7,225 bases of DNA from Dehalococcoidia bacterium (GCA_030650265.1 JAUSEJ010000727.1:1-7225); one strand, 5' to 3'; counted from the first letter of the stretch, positions 1-4,791 are shown. A program made the numbers and translations. Notes: generated by a model not told the origin, from the letters alone.

Positions 1-113
1 CTGCCGATCTTCAGCATCTCCTCGATGGTTGGCCTGTCCAAGTTCCCTTCCTCATAGCCATTGAGAAGGGCCTTCACCTGATCCGAGGTGAATCGTGTGT
101 GAATCTGTCGCAT
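1..113 (-). CDS. Probable IS transposase, N-terminal 37 codons (runs off left edge)
   Basis: The minus strand reads MRQIHTRFTSDQVKALLNGY, then EEGNLDRPTIEEMLKIG, and is still open at the window edge. I recognise this as the start of a transposase with an N-terminal helix-turn-helix and a downstream integrase-type DDE core. The recognition is from memory of similar proteins, and the catalytic domain is outside the window. The segment is acidic/basic and helical, as expected for a DNA-binding head. The start is ATG at 113-111, preceded by AAGGAGAT (125-118). An overlapping ATG at 117-115 is in another frame and hits a stop within about 20 codons. The ribosome binding site lies inside a perfect hairpin (see 116-140). 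It could instead be another small HTH protein, because only the head is visible. Confidence 0.55.
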   Translation of the reverse strand, partial: MRQIHTRFTSDQVKALLNGYEEGNLDRPTIEEMLKIG

Positions 114-115
114 AC

Positions 116-140
116 ATATCTCCTTACCAGAAGGAGATAT
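116..140 (-). promoter_or_regulatory. Perfect 10-bp hairpin enclosing the transposase ribosome binding site
   Basis: ATATCTCCTT (116-125) and AAGGAGATAT (131-140) are exact reverse complements separated by ACCAG. In the transposase mRNA the 3' arm is the Shine-Dalgarno sequence itself, and the hairpin ends two bases before the ATG. Folding would hide the ribosome binding site. Several IS elements are known to use such structures to suppress transposase translation from transcripts that enter from outside; its role here is inferred. Confidence 0.7.
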
Positions 141-164
141 CGCTTAATTCAGTCCACTTTTCAG

Positions 165-185
165 TCTTAGCTGACATTGCTAAGA
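165..185. repeat. 7-bp inverted repeat at the IS boundary
   Basis: TCTTAGC (165-171) and GCTAAGA (179-185) are perfect inverted repeats around TGACATT. They straddle the inner candidate IS end at 176. They could be a transposase binding site or could be chance. Confidence 0.4.
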
Positions 186-191
186 AATATG

Positions 192-220
192 TTGACATTT
201 TGCGAGTTTGGAGGTATACA
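192..220 (+). promoter_or_regulatory. Sigma70-type promoter upstream of the FmdB gene
   Basis: TTGACA (192-197) is a perfect -35 box. After exactly 17 bp comes TATACA (215-220), matching five of six -10 positions. Transcription would start near 227, giving a leader of about 140 nt before the FmdB start codon. The -35 box contains the outer TGACA that may be the end of the IS, so the promoter could be a hybrid of element and host DNA. Confidence 0.65.
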
Positions 221-366
221 TCTATATAAGGTTCTATCCGGTTCGCCGTATTCGAGGCTTTTCGGTCTGCCCGGTTCTTGCGACCCGAACATACCAGTCA
301 GACAGAAGGCGCCAGAAAATGTGAGAAGTGCGGTAGAGTCAGATAACTTGTTATTGGAGGTTCCCC

Positions 367-594
367 ATGCCTGTATACGATTTCAAGTGTCGCGAGTGCG
401 GCTCGACATTCGAGAAGCTGCAACGATTTTCCGCCAAGGGCGCCGTCACATGCCCCAGTTGCGGTGGCGTGCAGACCCAGAAGTTGATCTCGATGCCAGC
501 GGCGATCATGTGGGTTGACCACGATGGAGGGCGGCAGCAGGCCCCGAGCATGGTCCCAACGGCGCCCAGCGGCAGCGGCAGCGGCCCTGCCTGA
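367..594 (+). CDS. FmdB-family zinc ribbon protein
   Basis: A 75-residue protein beginning MPVYDFKCRECG, the standard opening of the FmdB/CxxC_CxxC_SSSS family. Two zinc-knuckle pairs are visible, C8-x2-C11 and C29-x2-C32, which should bind one zinc ion. The segment between them (FEKLQRFSAKGAVTCPSC) follows the family pattern. After the ribbon comes KLISMPAAIMW and then a low-complexity Gly/Ser/Pro tail encoded by three AGCGGC units. Length is normal for the family. ATG at 367 has GGAGG (356-360) six bases upstream. Members are annotated as putative regulators because of the original FmdB (formamidase operon); a real function is not established. The neighbours give no operon partner, so it is probably monocistronic from the 192-220 promoter. 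Confidence 0.88.
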   Translation: MPVYDFKCRECGSTFEKLQRFSAKGAVTCPSCGGVQTQKLISMPAAIMWVDHDGGRQQAPSMVPTAPSGSGSGPA

Positions 595-837
595 CAAAGG
601 AGATAGAGGAGCAGTTTGCTCCCACTCCGTTTTCTGCCCGGTTTCGTGCTTACCTGATAATGGACGGGGATCCCAAGAGGGCCAGGCGTACGCCAGCCAG
701 TTGCAGTCAAGGCGAATTGTATTCCGGTAGGTTTTCCGTGCCCGTTACGGACCCAAGAAATGGGCTATAGCAACAGAAGCAATGGCAAAGACCAGTCTGC
801 GCTCGCGCGCTCGAGGGCTTTCGCTGCATTGACCTTC
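595..837 (+). other. Gene-free stretch between FmdB and the terminator, possible transcribed leader or small RNA
   Basis: No supported reading frame was found on either strand. The sequence has short potential stems, for example TCCGT/ACGGA at about 737-753, and a GC-rich segment around 800-815. It ends directly at an intrinsic terminator (838-864), so it is likely transcribed, either as a long 3' UTR of the FmdB gene or as a separate small RNA. I could not match it to 6S RNA, tmRNA, RNase P RNA, SRP RNA or a riboswitch class I know. Confidence 0.3.
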
Positions 838-864
838 AGCCTGCGAAGAGCAGGCTTTTGTTTT
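838..864 (+). terminator. Intrinsic terminator before ccdA
   Basis: AGCCTGC (838-844) pairs perfectly with GCAGGCT (850-856) around a GAAGA loop, followed directly by TTTGTTTT. This is a standard Rho-independent terminator that would insulate ccdA from upstream transcription. Confidence 0.75.
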
Positions 865-899
865 GATCCTGCCGATTTCATTCTTGATTAGCCTGCGAC

Positions 900-905
900 T
901 AGAAT
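900..905 (+). promoter_or_regulatory. Candidate -10 box for ccdA
   Basis: TAGAAT matches five of six -10 positions and lies between the terminator and the start codon. A recognisable -35 is missing: the best at 17 bp spacing is TTCATT (877-882). The implied start near 912 leaves a very short leader with AGAGG at 915-919. Confidence 0.3.
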
Positions 906-930
906 CTTCACGAAAGAGGCACCAGTCGAC

Positions 931-1644
931 TTGGAACCAGAGAATGTCAACTTCTTCATAGCCTTCTTTGCCGGGCTACTCTCTTTCGTTTCCCCGTGCG
1001 TTCTCCCCTTGGTTCCGGCCTATGTGGGTTATCTGACCGGATCGACGGCGTCCAAGATCGACAAGCAGAATCGACCGGCGACGTTCATGCATGCTCTCAG
1101 TTTTGTACTCGGCTTTTCAGCGGTCTTTGTGGCTTTGGGCGCTTCGGTGGGCCTGATCGGATCACTATTCTACGACTACCTACCCACACTACGCCAGATT
1201 GGCGGACTGATCCTCATCGTCTTCGGCCTCAACATGGCCGGGGTGCTAAAGATCCCTTTTCTCTACTACGACAAACATTTCAGCTTCGAGCCAGACCGGC
1301 GATGGGGTTACCTTGCATCCTTCCTGGTAGGTACTATCTTCGCCGTCGGCTGGACTCCCTGTGTGGGGTACATTCTTTCCGCCATTCTCTTCATGGCGAG
1401 TACCACACAGACGGTGGGTCAAGGCGCTTATCTATTGTTCATCTACTCCCTCGGTCTGGGGCTTCCCTTCCTCGCCGCAGGAATAGCCCTCGGCGAAATC
1501 AAGCCCTATCTGCGTCTGATAAACCGTCACATGCAAATCATATCGATAGTCAGTGGCGTCTTCCTCATTCTCATGGGAATCGCCATCATCGGCAACTGGC
1601 TGTTGCGATTGAACGCGTTCTTCGGGTTCTGGACGCCTCTCTAG
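931..1644 (+). CDS. ccdA: CcdA-type cytochrome c biogenesis / thiol-disulfide electron transporter
   Basis: A 237-residue integral membrane protein of the CcdA/DsbD-beta family, which carries electrons from cytoplasmic thioredoxin across the membrane to outward-facing thiol oxidoreductases. The two family signatures each supply one redox cysteine: FVSPCVLPLVPAYVGYLTG (C23) in the first membrane helix and GWTPCVGYILSAIL (C144) in the fourth. About six hydrophobic segments are visible, near residues 8-34, 52-80, 88-106, 126-152, 162-185 and 200-228. Size matches short CcdA proteins without DsbD's periplasmic domains. The start is TTG at 931, the only start codon after an in-frame stop at 889-891; AGAGG at 915-919 is a somewhat distant ribosome binding site. 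No thioredoxin-like partner (ResA/TlpA) or CcsA/CcsB is adjacent. The only thiol gene nearby is the convergent glutaredoxin, with which it shares stop-codon bases. Confidence 0.92.
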   Translation: MEPENVNFFIAFFAGLLSFVSPCVLPLVPAYVGYLTGSTASKIDKQNRPATFMHALSFVLGFSAVFVALGASVGLIGSLFYDYLPTLRQIGGLILIVFGLNMAGVLKIPFLYYDKHFSFEPDRRWGYLASFLVGTIFAVGWTPCVGYILSAILFMASTTQTVGQGAYLLFIYSLGLGLPFLAAGIALGEIKPYLRLINRHMQIISIVSGVFLILMGIAIIGNWLLRLNAFFGFWTPL

Positions 1645-1880
1645 GCGGCGAGAAGCTCCTCGATTCGCTTTCTGTTGAAACCTACCACTATGTTTCCCCG
1701 GATATCGATTACCGGAACGCCCATCTGTTGGGATTTGCGGACCATTTCCATAGCCCCTTCCCGATTCTCCGAAACGTCGATCTCTTTGAATGCAATGTTC
1801 TTCTCACGGAAGTAATCCATAACCATATGGCAGTATGGTCAGGTTGGGGTGGTGTACACGGTAATCTCCGGCTTTTGCAT
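1641..1880 (-). CDS. Probable selenocysteine-containing glutaredoxin (in-frame UGA at the first active-site Cys)
   Basis: Read from ATG at 1880 this is a 79-residue glutaredoxin/NrdH-like thiol-disulfide oxidoreductase: MQKPEITVYTTPT, then UGA (1841-1839), then PYCHMVMDYF. The UGA stands exactly where the family has the nucleophilic cysteine of CPYC, giving U14-P-Y-C17. The rest of the fold is intact: the EIDVSEN strand, the cis-proline loop MGVPVID (GVPVI), the GNIVVGF turn and the terminal helix RIEELL. AAAGGA (1894-1889) lies eight bases before the ATG. The 61 codons after the UGA cannot stand alone: they lack the first strand and the attacking cysteine and have no ribosome binding site. 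UGA-encoded selenocysteine is the natural reading, since selenocysteine replacing the attacking Cys of UxxC redox motifs, glutaredoxins included, is established in bacteria. The alternative is a one-base nonsense mutation (TGC or TGT to TGA) in a recent pseudogene. It is convergent with ccdA and has its own strong promoter. Confidence 0.75.
1795..1820 (-). promoter_or_regulatory. Candidate bacterial SECIS hairpin
   Basis: In the glutaredoxin mRNA, AUG-[GA]-UU-[A]-CUUC pairs with GAAG-AA-CAU around a five-base loop CGUGA. The stem has nine base pairs with a GA bulge and an A bulge. The loop starts 30 nt after the UGA and has G at its second position. This agrees with the bacterial SECIS description I remember (apical loop 16-37 nt downstream, a G in the first two loop bases). 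The stem is short and bulged, and bacterial SECIS elements are poorly conserved, so this is supportive only. Confidence 0.45.
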
Positions 1881-1943
1881 TTCATTCGTCCTTTCTTCAT
1901 ACCGGGTGTCTTCGCCATCAGGGGCAAGCACCCTCCTTCGATC

Positions 1944-1972
1944 ATTTTAGCTTTGGTTGAAGACCATGTCAA
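1944..1972 (-). promoter_or_regulatory. Sigma70-type promoter of the glutaredoxin gene
   Basis: On the minus strand TTGACA (1972-1967) is followed after exactly 17 bp by TAAAAT (1949-1944), a perfect -35 and a five-of-six -10. The start point would be near 1937, giving a leader of about 57 nt. The quality of this promoter argues that the UGA-containing gene is expressed rather than decaying. Confidence 0.75.
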
Positions 1973-2007
1973 CCCGAACCTTAACACGAGCCGAAAAGGC
2001 ATGTCTT

Positions 2008-2026
2008 CTTCACAGGTCCTTCACAG
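2008..2026 (+). promoter_or_regulatory. Tandem CTTCACAG direct repeat, probable response-regulator box
   Basis: CTTCACAG occurs at 2008-2015 and again at 2019-2026, an exact 8-bp direct repeat with 11-bp phasing, one helical turn. The second copy ends eight bases before an extended -10 that lacks a -35. OmpR/PhoB-family regulators typically bind direct repeats phased by 10-11 bp and replace the -35. The regulator encoded at 2589-3284 is the obvious candidate, by inference. Confidence 0.5.
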
Positions 2027-2031
2027 TTGGC

Positions 2032-2040
2032 TGCTATACT
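2032..2040 (+). promoter_or_regulatory. Extended -10 promoter of the Met-rich exported protein gene
   Basis: TGCTATACT contains the TGn extension and a five-of-six -10 (TATACT, 2035-2040). No good -35 lies at 16-18 bp; that position is occupied by the CTTCACAG repeat, which suggests an activator-dependent promoter. Transcription would start near 2047. Confidence 0.55.
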
Positions 2041-2075
2041 TGTTCTAGAAGATAGGATGAAAGGAGTATAAGCTC

Positions 2076-2345
2076 GTGGGAGGCAATATTAGACTGCTGG
2101 TGATTGCGGGACTGGTGGTCGCGCTGTTGGCCATTGGCTCTGGCATTGGCATTCTGGCTAACCGCACGGTCTATGCGTCCCCCGATAGCCCGTGCAACAG
2201 TCAGGACTCTCAAAGGTGCTCGGGACCAGGATCTGTGGCCGGTCATATGAGCGGCATCATGGGTTCTATGATGGGTGGCATTGGTGGCAACTGTGGCATG
2301 ATGGGCGCTAAAAGTGGAAACTCTGACGGGGCACGATCTAATTAG
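2076..2345 (+). CDS. Small exported Met/Cys/His-rich protein, function unknown
   Basis: An 89-residue protein starting at GTG 2076, with AAGGAG (2061-2066) nine bases upstream. Residues 5-28 are a hydrophobic helix (IRLLVIAGLVVALLAIGSGIG). VYA-S at 32-35 could be a signal peptidase site, or the helix could remain as an anchor. The mature part is short and unusual: C40, C48 and C73, H57, and methionines 58, 62, 65, 66, 75 and 76 in a Gly-rich setting (HMSGIMGSMMGG and CGMMG). Met, Cys and His in such density are typical of Cu(I)/Ag(I)-binding envelope peptides, so metal binding is plausible but not shown. I do not recognise a named family. It sits alone between a putatively regulated promoter and a strong terminator, just before the two-component operon. 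A proteolipid or structural role cannot be excluded. Confidence 0.72.
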   Translation: MGGNIRLLVIAGLVVALLAIGSGIGILANRTVYASPDSPCNSQDSQRCSGPGSVAGHMSGIMGSMMGGIGGNCGMMGAKSGNSDGARSN

Positions 2346-2372
2346 ACGGGCTCGACTTATCTTCCTTTCCAC

Positions 2373-2402
2373 CGGTGGGGGCAATCGGCTCCGTCCCCAC
2401 CG
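2373..2402 (+). terminator. Stable hairpin after the Met-rich gene, first of two
   Basis: CGGTGGGG (2373-2380) pairs perfectly with CCCCACCG (2395-2402) around a 14-nt loop. The following bases are A/T-rich but not a T run, so it may act as an mRNA 3' stabiliser or a weak terminator rather than a full intrinsic terminator. Confidence 0.45.
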
Positions 2403-2445
2403 ATCAATTAATATATGTCAACTTCCTTCTCTCCCACCTCAGATT

Positions 2446-2476
2446 GGCGAGGGGCCATCAGGCCCCTCGCCTTTTT
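2446..2476 (+). terminator. Strong intrinsic terminator between the Met-rich gene and the two-component operon
   Basis: GGCGAGGGGCC (2446-2456) and GGCCCCTCGCC (2461-2471) form a perfect 11-bp stem with an ATCA loop, followed by TTTTT. It separates the two plus-strand transcription units. Confidence 0.9.
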
Positions 2477-2519
2477 CATCCATTTCTATGGCTTGATATC
2501 GGCGCGGAGAGTAGCGTTG

Positions 2520-2528
2520 TGGTAAACT
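2520..2528 (+). promoter_or_regulatory. Candidate extended -10 promoter of the two-component operon
   Basis: TGGTAAACT holds a TGn extension and TAAACT (2523-2528), four of six -10 positions. There is no -35 at normal spacing. It overlaps a TGTGGT direct repeat (2518-2523 and 2528-2533, 10-bp phase), which might be a regulator site. The call is weak and rests on location downstream of the terminator. Confidence 0.3.
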
Positions 2529-2588
2529 GTGGTTGAAATAACAGGTGAGCGAGACACCAGCGCCTGCGTTTTGCGAGAGGACAGAGAA

Positions 2589-3284
2589 ATGCCAGGCAAG
2601 AAGATTCTCCTTGTGGATGATGAGCCAAAAATAGTCGAGATAGTCAGGCTCTATTTGGAAAAGGACGGCTACCGGGTTGTGACAGCCGGTGATGGTGAGA
2701 AAGCCCTCGACGCCAACCGGCGCGAGAAGCCGGATCTGATCATCCTTGACCTTAATCTCCCAGAAGTCGATGGTCTCGAGGTATGCAAGACCATCCGGCG
2801 CGGCTCGAATGTGCCAATTATTATGCTGACGGCCCGAGACGAGGGCGTGGACAAACTCATTGGCCTCGAACTGGGAGCCGACGACTATATTACCAAGCCT
2901 TTCAGTCCAAGAGAGGTGGTAGCCAGGGTGAAGGCCGTGCTGCGTCGGGTAGGAGGCGAGGCATCGCTACCTGAGATACTGCGGGTCGGGGACCTCAGCA
3001 TTGACCTCGGACGCCACGAAGTGCGCCGGGGGGACACTGCCATCGACCTGACGCCCACGGAGTTTAAGCTTCTTGAAGTCATGGCCCAGAACCCCGGCCG
3101 GGTCTATACTAGGCTTCAGCTTTTGGACAAAGTGCAGGGTTACACCTTCGAAGGATATGAGCGAACGGTGGATGCGCATATCAAGAACCTCCGGCAGAAG
3201 GTTGAGCCCGATCCCCAGAAGCCTAAGTATGTGGTTACCGTCTACGGCGTTGGCTATCGATTCGAGGAACCCTCAAATGCGTAG
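2589..3284 (+). CDS. OmpR/PhoB-family response regulator
   Basis: A 231-residue two-domain DNA-binding regulator. The receiver domain spans about residues 4-118, with acidic pair D10-D11, phosphoacceptor D54 (LIILDLNLPEVDG), switch threonine T81 (IIMLTARDE) and K103 (ITKPFSP). After a linker, the winged-helix effector domain runs from about 132 to 228, with PTEFKLLEVMAQNPGRVYTR, the recognition-helix region RTVDAHIKNLRQKVE and the hairpin VVTVYGVGYRFE. ATG 2589 is chosen because AGAGGA (2576-2581) is correctly spaced and the receiver begins at once (MPGKKILLVDDE). An in-frame GTG at 2529 would add 20 residues that no family member needs. It overlaps the kinase gene by 8 bases, so the two are translated together. 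Close to PhoB/YycF-like regulators; the signal cannot be read from this gene alone. Confidence 0.95.
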   Translation: MPGKKILLVDDEPKIVEIVRLYLEKDGYRVVTAGDGEKALDANRREKPDLIILDLNLPEVDGLEVCKTIRRGSNVPIIMLTARDEGVDKLIGLELGADDYITKPFSPREVVARVKAVLRRVGGEASLPEILRVGDLSIDLGRHEVRRGDTAIDLTPTEFKLLEVMAQNPGRVYTRLQLLDKVQGYTFEGYERTVDAHIKNLRQKVEPDPQKPKYVVTVYGVGYRFEEPSNA

Positions 3285-4728
3285 CCTGACCGTCAAGCTA
3301 GTTGTCGCATTCGTTGCTGTCACTCTGGTTGCCGTGGGAATTCTGGGCTTCTTGGTCAACCGGGCGACAACGGCGGAGTTCAGCGTCTACCTTGAATATG
3401 GTGGGCAGAATACAGAACGGGCCACCAACGCCTTATCTCTCTTCTACGAAAGAAACGGCAGTTGGGCAAACGTGCAGGCCGTGGTGAGAGCCCTGGAGGG
3501 TGGTCAGGGTGATCGAATAGTCCTGACCGATGGCAGCGGCAGGGTCTTTGCTGATTCTCGCAACATTCTAGTTGGTCGAGTAGTTGACGATGGGCAGCTC
3601 GGACAGGCGACAGATATTAAGGTCAATGATCGTCTTGTCGGTGTCCTGCACGTGTTGCCCGGTCCCCGCCGCTCAGGCAATGGCGTCTTGGAGCGTATGA
3701 TGGGCGGCCTGGTAAATCAGGTTGCGGGTGCTGCGGAGAAAAGCTTTCTCAGCGCCGTGAACGATTCTCTCCTCTGGGCGGCTATTACAGCCGGGGTCGT
3801 GGCTCTGGGCCTCAGTCTTTTCCTCGCCCGTCAGATAGTTTCCCCACTCCGAAACGTTACGGCTGCTGCCAGGCGCATCGCCAGGGGTGATCTATCCCAA
3901 AGGGTGAAGGTTGACTCAATAGACGAGATTGGCGAACTGGCTGCCTCCTTCAACACCATGGCCGATAGCCTCGTCCAAAACGAAGCGCTGCGGCGCAATC
4001 TCGTGGCCAGCATCGCTCATGAACTGCGCACGCCCCTTTCCATTATCCAAGGCAAACTTGAGGCCATGCTAGACGGCGTGATAGAAGCCAACCCCCAGCA
4101 AATAGCCTCGGTCCACGAAGAGACCCTGCTTCTGAGCCGGCTGGTCGCCGATCTAAAAGAATTGTCTTTGGCCGATGCTGGACAGCTACGGATCCATAGG
4201 CAGCCTGTCAATATTGACGAGTTGGTTGATTGGACGGTCGCCCGGTTCGATCAGCCGGCGCGGGAGAAGCAGATTGAGGTCTGCAGCGAGGTGGCCGCTG
4301 GCATCCCACCAATTTCTATCGATGGCGACCGCGTCACTCAGGCGGTTAGCAATCTCATTAGCAACGCCATTCGCTATTCGGCTGGTGGAGTGGTAAGGGT
4401 CAGGGCCGGGGTTGAGAAGAAGACAAACGGTCAGACCCACAGGGGATATGGCCATATTCCCACGGGAGGGCACGGAGACGGTGCAGAACAGGTACTCGTT
4501 GTTTCGGTGGCAGATCAGGGTACAGGCATCGCTCCCGAAGACCTTGCTCACGTGTTCGACCGTTTCTTCCGGGTCGACCGTTCACGCACGCGGGCCAGCG
4601 GCGGATCGGGACTCGGGCTGGCTATCGTAAAGGAGATCGTCGAGGCACACGGCGGTACAGTGTGGGCGGAGAGCGAGCCAGGTAAAGGAAGCACCGTCGG
4701 TTTTACTCTGCCGTTCGAACAGACATAG
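3277..4728 (+). CDS. Membrane sensor histidine kinase with HAMP domain and an insertion in the ATPase domain
   Basis: A 483-residue sensor kinase that should phosphorylate the adjoining regulator. Order: membrane helix at residues 8-28; an extracytoplasmic sensor of about 130 residues with a PAS-like strand pattern (DRIVLTDGSGRVFADS, then VNDRLVGVLHVL); membrane helix near 164-185; HAMP about 186-240 (PLRNVTAAARRIARGDLS); HisKA with phosphoacceptor H248 in SIAHELRTPLS; HATPase_c with N box N359/N363 (SNLISNAIRYS), G1 box DQGTGIAPED from D413, F box FDRFFR and G2 box GGSGLGLAIV. ATG 3277 has GAGGA (3264-3268) and a hydrophobic helix directly after it; it overlaps the regulator's stop codon region. 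Unusual: between the strand VVRVRAGV and VLVVSVADQG lies a Gly/His-rich insertion (about 380-405) where most kinases have only a few residues. BaeS-like overall; the ligand is unknown. Confidence 0.93.
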   Translation: MRSLTVKLVVAFVAVTLVAVGILGFLVNRATTAEFSVYLEYGGQNTERATNALSLFYERNGSWANVQAVVRALEGGQGDRIVLTDGSGRVFADSRNILVGRVVDDGQLGQATDIKVNDRLVGVLHVLPGPRRSGNGVLERMMGGLVNQVAGAAEKSFLSAVNDSLLWAAITAGVVALGLSLFLARQIVSPLRNVTAAARRIARGDLSQRVKVDSIDEIGELAASFNTMADSLVQNEALRRNLVASIAHELRTPLSIIQGKLEAMLDGVIEANPQQIASVHEETLLLSRLVADLKELSLADAGQLRIHRQPVNIDELVDWTVARFDQPAREKQIEVCSEVAAGIPPISIDGDRVTQAVSNLISNAIRYSAGGVVRVRAGVEKKTNGQTHRGYGHIPTGGHGDGAEQVLVVSVADQGTGIAPEDLAHVFDRFFRVDRSRTRASGGSGLGLAIVKEIVEAHGGTVWAESEPGKGSTVGFTLPFEQT

Positions 4729-4736
4729 TGGCAAAG

Positions 4737-4753
4737 TTCACAAGTTCTTCATC
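4737..4753 (+). promoter_or_regulatory. Second 11-bp-phased TTCACA/TTCATC repeat
   Basis: TTCACA (4737-4742) and TTCATC (4748-4753) repeat the core of the CTTCACAG box seen at 2008-2026, again with exactly 11-bp phase and again upstream of an exported Met-rich protein gene. The second half is imperfect, so this is a candidate binding site for the same regulator, by inference. Confidence 0.3.
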
Positions 4754-4763
4754 ATTTTCCCTA

Positions 4764-4791
4764 TTGCATTTTCATATTGCAGATATATGAT
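4764..4791 (+). promoter_or_regulatory. Candidate promoter of the Met-rich DUF2680-like gene
   Basis: TTGCAT (4764-4769) and TATGAT (4786-4791) are separated by 16 bp, with four and five of six consensus matches. An alternative -10, TATAAA, starts at 4791. The region is strongly A/T-rich and carries TATTGCA twice (4762-4768, 4776-4782). Transcription would start near 4798. No terminator was found between the kinase stop and this site, so read-through from the kinase operon is also possible. Confidence 0.5.

Larger units (their letters stand above)
1..176 (-). mobile_element. Left-edge fragment of a putative insertion sequence, outer end near 176 or 197
   Basis: Read inwards on the minus strand, the region ahead of the transposase start begins TGTCAGCTAAGACTG and continues through AAAAGTGGACTG. 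A TGTCA end with a nearby GACTGAAAAGTGGAC block resembles termini of IS families with integrase-like transposases. A second TGTCA (197-193) lies 21 bp further out, so the true end is ambiguous. The other end of the element and any target duplication are outside the window, so the boundary is an inference from motif resemblance. Confidence 0.4.

Noticed and set aside
177..710. Open frames overlapping the FmdB gene on both strands
   Set aside because: They lack ribosome binding sites and recognisable domains, and conflict with a clear CxxC/CxxC zinc ribbon protein.
1823..1843. An 8-bp hairpin starting on the UGA itself (UGACCAUA with UAUGGUUA) as the SECIS element
   Set aside because: Its loop is only about five bases from the UGA, too close for the bacterial SECIS geometry; the hairpin at 1795-1820 fits better.
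1709..2002. A 97-codon frame on the minus strand overlapping the glutaredoxin gene
   Set aside because: It runs out of frame over the glutaredoxin sequence, has Arg/Ser/Trp-rich shadow composition and no domain; the glutaredoxin frame with one UGA is far more protein-like.
2529..2588. Upstream GTG start for the response regulator
   Set aside because: It would add 20 residues before a receiver domain that normally begins right at MxxKKILLVDDE, and the proper ribosome binding site is before ATG 2589.
3073..3276. Long N-terminal extension of the sensor kinase into the regulator gene
   Set aside because: The extension is the out-of-frame shadow of the regulator's DNA-binding domain; ATG 3277 has a ribosome binding site and leads directly into the first membrane helix.
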